Source: Engraulis encrasicolus (Eukaryota; Chordata; Actinopteri; Clupeiformes; Engraulidae). Taken from it: a stretch of DNA of 64,000 nucleotides. The notes under the pieces are model-generated. The model did no database searches. It was given only the letters and a program-made list of their open reading frames with translations, and was not told where the DNA came from. A program made the position numbers and the translations under genes. Of the stretch, positions 14,517-64,000 are shown piece by piece. Positions within the stretch are counted from its first letter, which is position 1; the number at the start of each line of letters is the position of its first letter. The stretch spans positions 47,482,270 to 47,546,269 of the forward strand of contig NC_085875.1 of assembly GCF_034702125.1 (NCBI RefSeq), in the 5' to 3' direction.

Positions 14517-14622
14517 GCGCTCGCATGCGCACACACGCACACACACACACACTCACACAAACACACACACATGCACACGCACACACACATGCACACGCAC
14601 ACGCACGCACACACACACACAT
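14325..14622. repeat. Compound (CT)n-(CA)n tract
   Basis: About 150 bp of CT repeats with short breaks run into about 145 bp of CA repeats that include GCGCGC and CATGCGCACACG interruptions. Confidence 0.98.
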
Positions 14623-15588
14623 ATGCCGTGTTAAGAGTATATTCAAAGAACCGTCTTTGCTCAATGACTGCCTTTTTTGGAAAAACATAAACCTGTCAAT
14701 TTGGCGGTTGGTCTAGTGTATTTATCTTCTGCACCAGCATTGGAGGTTCTCAATGTCAGATTTCCCGGCAGCTAAGATGAAAGGCCAGGGAAAGTGATCG
14801 GGATTGGCCTGAACATACTGAAACGGACTGATTAACAGCTGAGGCTGACTATTCTGGCCCGCCATCACAAAAAATTAATTTTGATTTAAAAAAATAATAC
14901 CACAGAAAAAAACAGACTCTCTTTGACAGTCACCCTTTCTGGTCTCGTGTTTGACTTGGGTTTGATTTTAGATTTTAACCTTTATGAGACAAATTCACAT
15001 AGCTTTGGTCTCCATCTGTACCGTAAATGTCTTTGGAAATAAAGTGTGCAGCGATACTCAAATGCCTGTCATCGCACCCACAGAAGAACACAGAGGCATG
15101 TCCCCTCAGATTACTTTCAGATGTTTATCAAAGGCCTCTATCAATTCAATGCACTTTTTTCTCCTTTCAGCATCTTGTTCTCTTGACCCTCGTAAACTCC
15201 CCCTGCTCTGGTTAGCCGTTGGATACCCTGCTGCATATCTGGTAATCGTTACCTACCTCACGGTTTTATTTTTCTAAAATGGTGTGCCCTAGAGAGCAAC
15301 CTGGAGTTGACAATCATTAACTTTGATAAATCTGTGGAAAAATGCAAAGGTTCAAGAATATGTGTGTGTGAAATACTGCACTCAGAAGTGAAGTGTAATA
15401 CAAATGCACTGCAATGGTCACCTTAAATGCTTAGTCCAAACCCAAGTATGGCCGATAATGAGAATAGACATTCCAGAATTCCATGCCGCAATTGAATCAT
15501 ATACAACTTGTTTCAAGACACATTGTCTTGTTCACTTGGGGACATACTGAGCACTAAAAGGAGACAAAAGATGGAAAAATGACATCCA
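14623..15588. other. Non-coding, nothing recognised
   Basis: No coding evidence and no repeat family that I know. Confidence 0.6.
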
Positions 15589-15732
15589 CTTAGCTGACAC
15601 TTTTATCCAAAGTGACTTACAGTTATTTAAAGTACAGGATATTGGTTACAGTAGGCCCCCAGCTGGTGCAGCAGTGTGGGGCTATGTGCCTTGATAAGTA
15701 GTGGAAGGGAGGGATTCGGACCTACAACCCTC
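15589..15732 (+). mobile_element. Common fish repeat of the 'TTTTATCCAAAGCGACTTACA' type
   Basis: CTGACACTTTTATCCAAAGT then GACTTACAGTTATTTAAAG and a trailing GGAAGGGAGGGATTCGGACC are the signature of a SINE-like family that is abundant in fish genomes. It directly precedes SINE A copy 2. Confidence 0.6.
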
Positions 15733-15755
15733 AGATCAACCCTCAGATCTGGGCA

Positions 15756-16075
15756 GACATGGGTAAGCGGTTAGGGCGTCAGACTTGTAGCCCAAAGGTT
15801 ACCATTTCGACTCCCGACCCGCCAGGTTGGTGGGGGGAGTAATTAACCAGTACTCTCCCTCATCCTCCTCCATGACGGAGGTACCCTGAGCACGTTACCG
15901 TCCTGTCGCACTGCTCCCTTGGGGTGCTATCGAGGGCTGACCCTTGCACGGGTGAGGCATACATGCAATTTCGTTGTGTGCAGTGTGCAGTATTCACTTG
16001 TGTGCTGTGGAGTGCTGTGTAACAATGACAATGGGAGTTGGAGCTTCCCAATGGGGCTTTCGCTTTCGCACTGGT
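15756..16075 (+). mobile_element. tRNA-derived SINE, family A, copy 2
   Basis: Same head (GTAAGCGGTTAGGGCGTCAG) and body as the 2.2-kb copy, and same orientation. Confidence 0.85.
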
Positions 16076-16205
16076 ACCGTCCCGCCGTACTGCTCCCTTT
16101 TGGGCACCATTGGAGGCTGCCCCATTGCAGTGTGCAGTGTGCACTTGTGTGCTGTGTCACAATGACAACTGTGGTTGGAGTTTCCCACTTGGGTTTCACT
16201 TTAAA
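16072..16205 (+). mobile_element. Headless SINE A body fused to copy 2
   Basis: Immediately after copy 2 the body repeats from GGTACCGTCCCGCCGTACTG to the GTTTCCCAC...TTTCACTTT tail, giving one and a half units in tandem. It could be template switching or unequal exchange. Confidence 0.7.
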
Positions 16206-17542
16206 GCCCATCTCTTTAACCACTCACTAGGCCACAACCCAGAGACCTCCAGTCTTCTGATGAAATAATAACAACACAATACCAGAAAGTACAAAACACT
16301 TAATTCATGATGATGAATGATGATGATGGTGCTTTGATTCATTTGACCTTACTTAACCGAATCCTGTACTCTTACAGTAATAAGTATTGCATCCAGTCTT
16401 TTACTCATCGAGGAAGCTTTTGAAAATATGATATTATGTTCTTTGTTTAAACATGGCTCTGGAAAAAAAATAGGCGGCATTACATGCAATTATCTCATTA
16501 CACTGTGTCTCTCTGCTGCTTCATGCAATCAGTGGCTTCTTGTCCCCAGTCCCACCCATCCAATTAAGCAAGAAGAGAAGAGAACTTTTCATTGACTACA
16601 GCTGGCGAGGTTGTACTGTGTGCAGTATCCTTTGTCCCGTCTCCTCCACCAGGTCTGATGTTCCTATGGACCCTGACAGTAGGTAACACTGCACTCAAGG
16701 AACACAATGGGGAAGTCTCATGGAGAACATCTGGACCTACTATACCCAAAGTAACCCTGGAGGATTGTGGTCTCATAGCGAGAAATAGCTGATTGGAAAT
16801 GAGAAATCAATATGGTTACAACTGTGATTATTTCTTATACCCTCACTATAAACACTGTCCTTACTGTATGTGCAGTCAGCAACTTATCTTAGTAACCCAG
16901 TAACCCAGTAGACCTGTGTACTAGTCTCATGATCATCTGACTCTGGACTGGTTGGATGAAGTTTGTGTTGGGTCCTTGTTAGGTTTTTAGTATTTATTTT
17001 CAGTAATAACACAGTCTATCTATCTTATTAGGTACAATGGAGCAAATGGTGTTACAGCTATGTAATATGATGTGCTAGTGTTGGACTTTCACCACAAATT
17101 CACTTTTACTTTTACATTTGAAACCTCTGCTTAAAGTGTTTTGACATTTGTACCCGTCTACCACCACAGCTTCACAATAGCATCCAGTTAAAGAATTTAA
17201 TTTCAGCCACAGGAGCAAAGGGAAAAACAATTCGACACACAACGTGAAGGACGTGCTCCCTGGTCAGAAGTGTGCCATGGCCTTTATGTGTTACACAGTC
17301 CTCTCCAGCTGCTGTTTTATGGTTCTTTTCAGGCATATATCAGCGTTGACAAAAAGAGAAAGCTTTGAAATCTGCTGAAGTGATTTAAGTTTATGACAGA
17401 CCCAACAGGTTGAGCTATCATCATTGTTGCTCTCAAGGGAAAACTCACACATCTTTTAGAGGAGACCATACCGAAACATACCCATGCAAACACATTCAGA
17501 GCACTCTCGCTCTCAGCTCTCCCTCTTCCTCTCTCTGAACTG
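16206..17542. other. Non-coding, nothing recognised
   Basis: Short unrelated open frames only; a pyrimidine-rich stretch (17505-17535) precedes the hAT element. Confidence 0.6.
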
Positions 17543-17809
17543 CAGGGGCGGACTTCACATTAGGTAAATCTAGGCAAATGCCTATGGGCCCTGATCAAAT
17601 CTGCCCTCTACAGGGGCCCCCAACTGTCTCACCAGTGGCGATAAACACACAGAAAGTGGGTCTGATCTTAATTGATATATATGAGACGAAACACTAAAAA
17701 AGCACCCACTCTTCTTCCATGCTAATTGGTGAGGTGTTAAAAGAATGAGTTTTGAGGGCCTCGTGTTTATATTTTGCCTAGGGCTCCGAGATGGCTGGAT
17801 CCGCCCCTT
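17543..17809. mobile_element. hAT-type MITE
   Basis: Starts CAGGGGCGGACTTC and ends GGATCCGCCCCTT, flanked by CTGAACTG (17535-17542) and CTGAACCG (17810-17817), 7 of 8 identical. Non-coding, 267 bp. Confidence 0.8.
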
Positions 17810-18194
17810 CTGAACCGTAGTACTCAATGACATGAATGGACCATGTACTTACTGTACATGCAAATACTGTCCAAGTTTCAGTGTACGGTAAATTCTGAGC
17901 AGTGTTGTTCTCTGATGGTTCACATGTCCCACCCTAAGACACTGGTGCACAGTAGAAACCTCTGATCCTGTGCATCCTCTGTGCATCCCTCTTCACTTCA
18001 GAGGGAAGATACCGCACACTCTTGTCCAAATGGCCTTTATCAAGTCTTTCCCAAACACTGGCCGAAACTTTGAAATAAATTCATCATTAGACAAGAGTGT
18101 GTGGTATCTTCCCTCTGAAGTGAATAAGTACTCGCTACCTGCACCTCGAAGCCTCTTCCTTCAATCATGTATGATCTGTATGACAGGCATGTAT

Positions 18195-18262
18195 GACAGG
18201 CAGGCGGGCGGGCAGGCGGGCGGGCAGGCGGGCGGGCAGGCGGGCGGGCAGGCGGGAGGGCA
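18195..18262. repeat. (GGCGGGCA)n minisatellite
   Basis: Repeated GGCAGGCGGGC units, strongly G-rich on the plus strand. Confidence 0.95.
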
Positions 18263-18306
18263 GGTGGGAGGTGAATCAGGCGGACCACGAGGACATGTCT
18301 GCCGAA

Positions 18307-18511
18307 CAGTGTTGCCGGATTGGGTGGTTTCCCTCCCAATTGGGCAGCTCAGGATGGGCATCTGCGGGTGAAAAGGACAAAAAACAGGCATTGGGCAGGT
18401 TTTTCTGTAGATTTATGGCCATAGAAATCAATATAATTTGGTCAAAATTGGGCAGACTTTAGTGCCTCCAGGCAGTTTTTGGGCTGGAACAACACACATC
18501 TGGCAACCCTG
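18307..18511. mobile_element. hAT-type MITE, CAGTGTTGCC family
   Basis: CAGTGTTGCCGGATTGGG at the left and ATCTGGCAACCCTG at the right, same termini as the nested pair at 47.5-48.8 kb. Flanks TCTGCCGA and TCTGCAGA are nearly equal with a one-base offset on the left. Confidence 0.7.
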
Positions 18512-18839
18512 TCTGCAGAGTGTTTCAGAAGATTTACATGCAACGAGACGGGAGGCCAGGCCAGCGAGGACAAGAGGAGCTATAGGCCCAAACACCAGCC
18601 TCAGCACCTGGCCCGTCACGGCCAATCACATCAGCTTCTCTGGGCTCCCGTTACCACGGCGGCGACATTCATCACAGCGGCCCTTCATCACTGGCAGGCA
18701 GGCAGGCAGGCAGACAGGCAGGGAAAACCCTAAATTCTCCACCTCCAGTTGACGGGTGCCCAGCCAGAAATACCTCGAATCCATCAACCCCGCGTTCAAC
18801 TTCCACCTGGCTGGCCAACATAGTGTGTTTGATTCTGTA

Positions 18840-18842
<3 letters not shown>

Positions 18843-18890
<48 letters not shown>
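18843..18890. repeat. (GT)n microsatellite
   Basis: GT tract of 48 bp; a short (GGCA)n run precedes it at 18692-18722. Confidence 0.98.
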
Positions 18891-18892
<2 letters not shown>

Positions 18893-19995
18893 ACACATAA
18901 ATGTGTGTGTATGTGTCTTTGCAGACAAACCCATACACACTGACCCCATCAACCACAAACCACCCACAGTATCGGCCACACAGGATCCAGCACAGAGCAA
19001 TCATCGCTCTTTGTGATTTCGACAAAATCATTCACGAAAATGAAATCAAAACATCTGCATCCCATTTGCATGCATTCATCATCGAGAGACTGGCTTACCC
19101 TATCCAAGGGCCTACGTGCTGCTAGCTCACCCAGAGAGACAAACAAGGCTGCTGTGTTGTATTTAGCACTTTTTAATGTTTCGACAGGACAGACGTAAAG
19201 CAACAGTTGGAGCCGCACCACAAACTTGGTAGAGAACAACAGTGCTATAATACAATTTCAACAAAACTCAGGAAAATCGATTAGGCCAACCTGTTCTATT
19301 CACATCATGAGCAGGGTCGGACTACTCCATGGGCCCCTGGGCCAGACAACAAGAAAGCCCCCCCCCCCTCAAATGAGTGCTACTAGTTTACAAAATGAAT
19401 CAGGGTTTTAGGACAGGTGTGAGAGTCTATGTTGTTGGGGGTTTGGGAGGTCGTCCCCCTAGAAAATGTGAAAATCCAGAGGTTGAAAATGTGATTTTAA
19501 TGCAATATGACAGTGGTGCTCAAACTGTGGTACGCGTACCACTGGTGGTACTTGAGACATCTCAGGTGATACTTGACAGAATTCATTTTTTGTGCATTGA
19601 TTTGAAGACTGCCTGTCTGACTCTGTCTGACTGCCTGTTTGTCTGTCTGCTTGTCTATCTGCTTGTCTTTTTTCTTTCTTGAATAAATTAGTAATTAGTT
19701 TTTTAGACACTTGGAACTCATTTGATACTTTTTTTGTCATTTGGTACACCCTTCCTGAGGGTGTAGGGGCAAGGGTTGCTTATAACCTCCATGCTTTTAC
19801 TTCTCGTATTGTCATTGTGCAAAAATACTGGGGCGTGCTGCTATTGCGTAATGGACGGGAGATCTGTAGGAGGAAGTGGGTGGTGAGTGAGACCTGTGAT
19901 CGCCTCATCCTGGATGACATCTCCAGTGGCACCCGCCTGCTTCCAGATTCCCCATTTGGCAGAACCTTTGCTTTCTCTTGTAACACCCCACCACA
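18891..19995. other. Non-coding with orphan transposon ends
   Basis: CAGGGTCGGACTACTCCATG (19312) and CAGTGGTGCTCAAACTGTGG (19511) look like left ends of hAT elements, but I see no right ends or duplications. A degenerate TCTG/CTGT run lies at 19608-19670. Confidence 0.5.
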
Positions 19996-20142
<147 letters not shown>

Positions 20143-20691
20143 TGTCAACATCTTGTTTGTCAATGAATAATGAACTCTTGAAGACAAGGGCCATCCCAGA
20201 GCACAGGCACTTGACTCATTGCAGATTCCAGGCTTGGGGGATGGACAGAGTTGTGCATCTTGTAGCCAGCTGGGCCTTCAACCATCAATCAAGTATAAAC
20301 AGGGTAGCCACATCTCACTACAACTCTGGCAGCTGGTGTACTTTAATACTCACAGGTAAAGTCACACAAGAGTAATAACACCTCATTTTGTGTTTTCGGG
20401 AAAAGTTTAAGAAAAAGGTAGGCAAACAAAGTAATACTAATACGTAAAGACACATAAAAGCAATCATAAAAGGCAAGCAAACACTTTTTAGTAGGCTTTA
20501 AAGGTTTCATTTCCTATGAAGCTGCTTAGCCGAGCAATTCCACTTTTTGAAATGCATAGTGGAATAATACATGCTGCGTGTACAGGCGTACAGGTAGTGC
20601 TGCATTTGCATCCCCACTTTTGAGCTCCCTCAATGAGGCGCTCTCAATTTTCTCTGCACACAAATGAGTGGAGTGCAGCAGTTAAAATTTT

Positions 20692-20694
20692 TAA

Positions 20695-20725
<31 letters not shown>

Positions 20726-20732
20726 ATTAATA

Positions 20733-20764
<32 letters not shown>
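20692..20764. repeat. (TAAA)n-(TAA)n tract
   Basis: Tetranucleotide AAAT units passing into AAT trinucleotides. Confidence 0.98.
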
Positions 20765-20766
<2 letters not shown>

Positions 20767-22738
20767 TGCACCTTCACTTCAGAACTCGTTCCGGTGCCCT
20801 TGCACTTGCCTTTCATCAGTCAGAAATAGACAAAACAGCAATGAGAAAATAAATGCTGATAAAAATGTTTTATTTCTATTCTTTTAACCTTTTGTAACAA
20901 AAGCCATGTTGTTGTTATAATGGGAAAAGTGTTGTTGCAGCACTCAATCACCACATTTTGAGTAGATTTGTTTGTTTAAGATGCATACTTTTTCTATTTG
21001 ATGTGCTACGCCTGCATAGACCTCTCTTGAAATGAAAAGCACCGCTAATTCAATGCACAGTCGGCACAGAAATTATGACATTATTATTATTATTATTACA
21101 TTGCACTTGGCTGTCACTTTTATCCAAAGCGACTTACAGTTATTAACAGGGTATTGGTTCATGCACATGACACAATGAGCTATTTTTAAGTGTTAGTGAT
21201 GGGTTTTCATTTGTTTGTTTACATACTGTATGACAAAAACGTGTAGTGTTTCCCATACTTTTTAGAACTTTTTCTGAATTCATGAAGTGCAAATACAAAT
21301 GGTCTCTTGTTTTTTCAGCTGGCTTGTCTCTTGGGTCTCTTTTGATGAACAAAAACTTAAGAAACAGCTGAGCATTGTCAAAAAGATATTATTCTTACAG
21401 ATGAAGATCTACAACCTTTAAAAAAGAATGTCTTGCATGCCAGAAGCAGGTTGAGTTTGAACATGAAAGACAGTCCTGTGAAGGTTTTCTGGTTTCATTG
21501 AAAATGTAGCCTTGTCATTATTTTGAGAAGGCCTATGTTCAAGCCTAGGCCTGTTGCAAGTAGGTCAATGAAACCTGATGCATCAGCCATGACACAAAGA
21601 AAGTGTTTTATCTATCAATGTATTATATCAGCATGGATGTGATTACATGCTTGTTTCCAGCAACACTTTTGCATTTCCTATAGCAATTTTGTTTTCCACA
21701 GTCTTGCGTTTCGACAGAAAATTCCATGTTCCATAATGATAACATTTGCATTTCATCACTGTGTGTTCCCCCTTGGACAAAAACGCTCAAGAGATCCTCA
21801 GAGCAGCCTCCTCTTAGAAACTAAAAGCCTCCTCCAGGGCCTCCTCACTTGCCTTCTTATGGATTACTTGTCTACATGGGCGCAGAGCAGAGGAATGGAA
21901 TGGAATGTATGTGTCAGGTCGTGAAAAACAGGCTCGTCGTCGACAGGTGTTTGGGAGCTGGGAGTAAAGGCCTATACCGTAGCTCCTGTTTGGTAATTCA
22001 CAAACGTGCACTGTGGGCGAAACGCAACAGGCAAATGACCTTTTGATTGATTATGATCTCACTCAGCACGAGGTGCTGATGACACCCAAATGTCACGGTC
22101 GGTCGCCAGCCGTCATAAGCCTGCATTTCATCGGGGAAGAAGGTCATGGCACAAGCCGGGTCAGGGAGTCGGTGTGAAACTGCCCCATGTGCGATTTTTA
22201 TCAGTGTGCAGCTCATCCACAGCTGTAGCAAGACGTAGGCTACTTGCGGAGGTGGAGCAGGACAACCCCCATATTTTATTGCCTTTTACACACCCTGTAA
22301 ATCATTGACATTTTGTTTTCTTTTGCAGCCTTGTTACCCCCTTTGCAGAAATGAGATTACTCACCACTGGCCAAGCTCCAGCTGAGGGCTCCTCTACAAT
22401 GGGATGTGTTATTTATTACGCTGGACTTGACCTGTAACATCTGCACAATGGCTTATGTTACGTCCACTACCTTAACCCCCCCCCCACCCCCCCCTTGGCT
22501 TTATAAGGTATTTCACTGTAAAAGAGACTCAACCCCACCGGTGCCTATTCATCGCAGGTGCTACAGATAGCTTTCTGAAAGGAATGTCATTTTTCATCAT
22601 TGCAGACCGATTAGGATTTATCTTTTGACCAAGTTTAAACTCATTTCCCGAAACAGTTATTTGTTATTTATGTAAAACATATATTAATTCCCAAGAGACA
22701 CCTTTTCTTTTTGAAGGGATTTCTGGACCATTATTACA
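20765..22738. other. Non-coding
   Basis: Only the repeat core at 21094-21165 and a C run at 22475-22496 (just after this in the same flank) stand out; no gene. Confidence 0.55.
21094..21165 (+). mobile_element. Fragment of the same common fish repeat
   Basis: CACTTTTATCCAAAGCGACT then TACAGTTATTAACAGGGTAT; only the conserved core is kept, next to an (ATT)n run. A faint reversed piece is also seen at 4914-4965. Confidence 0.6.
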
Positions 22739-22820
22739 TCAGGACAGTGTGAGAGGAGACAGGAAGTGAACAGGAGAGAGACATGGGGCAGGATTGGGAA
22801 ATGACCCAGGCCCTGTGGGA
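22739..22820 (-). mobile_element. SINE family B tail fragment
   Basis: CAGGACAGTGTGAGAGGAGA to GAAATGACCCAGGCC is the complement of the 3' half of family B, without the tRNA-like head. Confidence 0.6.
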
Positions 22821-22989
22821 CAAAGGGGCAGGTTCTTCAGCACCACCTTGTCCCTATCTGTGCACACCTACATATGTGGATCCCCATTGACCTGCAAGCC
22901 CATTTAAGTTCAGGGGGGGACTGCACAACACATTCTCAACTTTTTTATATACATTATATATATATATATTTATATACATTATATATATA

Positions 22990-23160
22990 TAATTTTAAGG
23001 GCATTTTTGCCTTTATTTCGATAGGACAGTACAAGAGGCATCAGGAAGCAAGTAGGGGAGAGAGATGCGGGAGGATCTGCAAATGACCCGGGCCGGAATC
23101 GAACCCGGGTCACCAGCGTAGTAACCCAGTGCCCCACCATTAGGCCACGGCAGGGCCATA
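22990..23160 (-). mobile_element. tRNA-derived SINE, family B
   Basis: Reverse copy: CCGGAATCGAACCCGGGTCA is the complement of the B box and GGCCACGGCAGGGCCA the complement of the head. Preceded by a TA-rich run (22950-22992). Confidence 0.85.

Positions 23161-25065
<1,905 letters not shown>

Positions 25066-25144
<79 letters not shown>
25066..25144. repeat. (GA)n microsatellite in apoB 3' flank
   Basis: Pure GA tract; a short (CA)n lies at 24910-24937. Confidence 0.99.
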
Positions 25145-25147
<3 letters not shown>

Positions 25148-25357
25148 TTGAGTGAAGAGGGATCTGTCTGAGGGTTGGTATGAAAAAGACAGGGAGGACA
25201 GACATAGTGTCACAGATGAGCAGGGAGATCTGGTGATGGTATGCTTCAAGCAGTGGCTTACAACCCTCTGAAAGTAGGGGTGTGCTGCCCTCATGTGGCC
25301 ACAAGAGGAAAACACCAGGCCACACGGCACTGAAGGACAGAAGCTTAACACTGTAGA

Positions 25358-25359
25358 TG

Positions 25360-25409
<50 letters not shown>
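25358..25409. repeat. (AAT)n microsatellite in apoB 3' flank
   Basis: About 17 AAT units, roughly 320 bp past the apoB stop codon and 165 bp past the poly(A) signals. Confidence 0.98.
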
Positions 25410-25572
25410 CAGATGACACCATGTATTTATTACCACATAGTTATTTTTAATAGTTATCAGTTTAGCATAAAAATTAAGAAGTTACACTCCAGGACTGTCT
25501 GGAAATTAAACAACTTTTCTTTTTTTTTCCTCAACTGTGAGTCATTAAGAATAATTTAGCACTGTATCATAT

Positions 25573-25594
25573 TTTATTGATTGATTTATTTATT
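25573..25594 (-). promoter_or_regulatory. apoB polyadenylation signal cluster
   Basis: Three AATAAA hexamers on the minus strand (25594-25589, 25590-25585 and 25578-25573) lie 137 to 158 nt past the stop codon. They are the only good candidates in the 3' flank before the AAT microsatellite, giving a short 3' UTR. Confidence 0.7.
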
Positions 25595-25730
25595 AATAAA
25601 AAATAACAAAAACATGTACTTTCTGGTTTCCAATGCAATCTTGGACAAGTCCCATCTCAGTAGTCCTGAAATAGTTGCTTTGCTTCCTGTCCGTGTAACA
25701 GTAATGATGATGATAGATTAAAACGAAAGA

Positions 25731-63802
<38,072 letters not shown>

Positions 63803-64000
63803 CTGAATGGAACCAATTGGTAACATTCAGATTTTCGTTCATTGATACATGCTAAAAAGTAATATGAACAAACTCAGACAATGGCTAGAAGTAGAGGAGA
63901 AATGTAAATGGCTAGAAATACAGGAGAAAGGTAAAACGCAACTCTAAAGGTCTAAAATGTACATATTTCTACAAATGCTGCTCCTGAGTTCGATTCAATC
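63803..64000. other. apoB intron running off the right edge
   Basis: No further exon is visible. Upstream exons, including the signal peptide and promoter, must lie beyond the window. Confidence 0.7.

Noticed and set aside
14250..14690. Open frames of Leu/Ser, His/Thr or Arg/Glu repeats
   Set aside because: They are translations of CT/CA microsatellites. The same applies to frames over 157-262, 4098-4220, 18195-18262, 19996-20136, 23871-23988 and 25066-25144.

Overview
The window is vertebrate, almost certainly ray-finned fish, nuclear DNA. It carries one clearly identifiable protein-coding gene, apolipoprotein B (apoB), on the minus strand. The rest is repeat-rich: long GT/CA, CT and GATA microsatellites, two tRNA-derived SINE families, LINE 3' ends, and many short non-autonomous DNA transposons that still have legible target-site duplications. 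The species and the teleost apoB paralogue (a or b type) cannot be settled from the sequence.

Left part (1-25.6 kb): mostly non-coding 3' flank of apoB. It holds a LINE fragment split by a hAT element (3.06-4.08 kb), one isolated 152-bp open exon candidate of unknown gene (4.46-4.62 kb, minus), a PIF/Harbinger-like MITE with six direct G-rich repeats (6.19-6.79 kb), a broken THAP zinc-finger exon (12.3-12.7 kb) and several SINEs. From 8.3 to 11.6 kb I recognise nothing.

Right part (25.7-63.8 kb): apoB. I could place 25 coding exons with consensus splice sites. All 24 junction phases agree and the summed length gives one open frame of 4275 residues plus stop. The exons run from the N-terminal lipid-transfer (vitellogenin-like) module at 63.8-51.5 kb, through the middle domains at 51.0-36.5 kb, to the single 7500-bp exon at 27.8-35.3 kb (the family's giant exon 26) and three final exons. 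The signal peptide and first exons lie beyond the right edge. The protein should be secreted as the non-exchangeable scaffold of VLDL/LDL-type particles, loaded by microsomal triglyceride transfer protein.

The introns are a transposon mosaic: at least six hAT-type elements with 7/8 or 8/8 matching 8-bp duplications (one nested inside its own family), a TA-flanked element inserted in a diverged 0.42-0.46-kb tandem array together with an empty-site relative, an inverted SINE pair, two LINE 3' ends, an LTR-like unit, a large foldback element, and two copies of a motif resembling a hammerhead ribozyme core. I found no new multi-gene system. The most checkable oddities are the hammerhead-like repeats, the nested hAT elements, repeats pressed against apoB splice sites, and apoB changes at the two mammalian LDL-receptor/heparin basic clusters.
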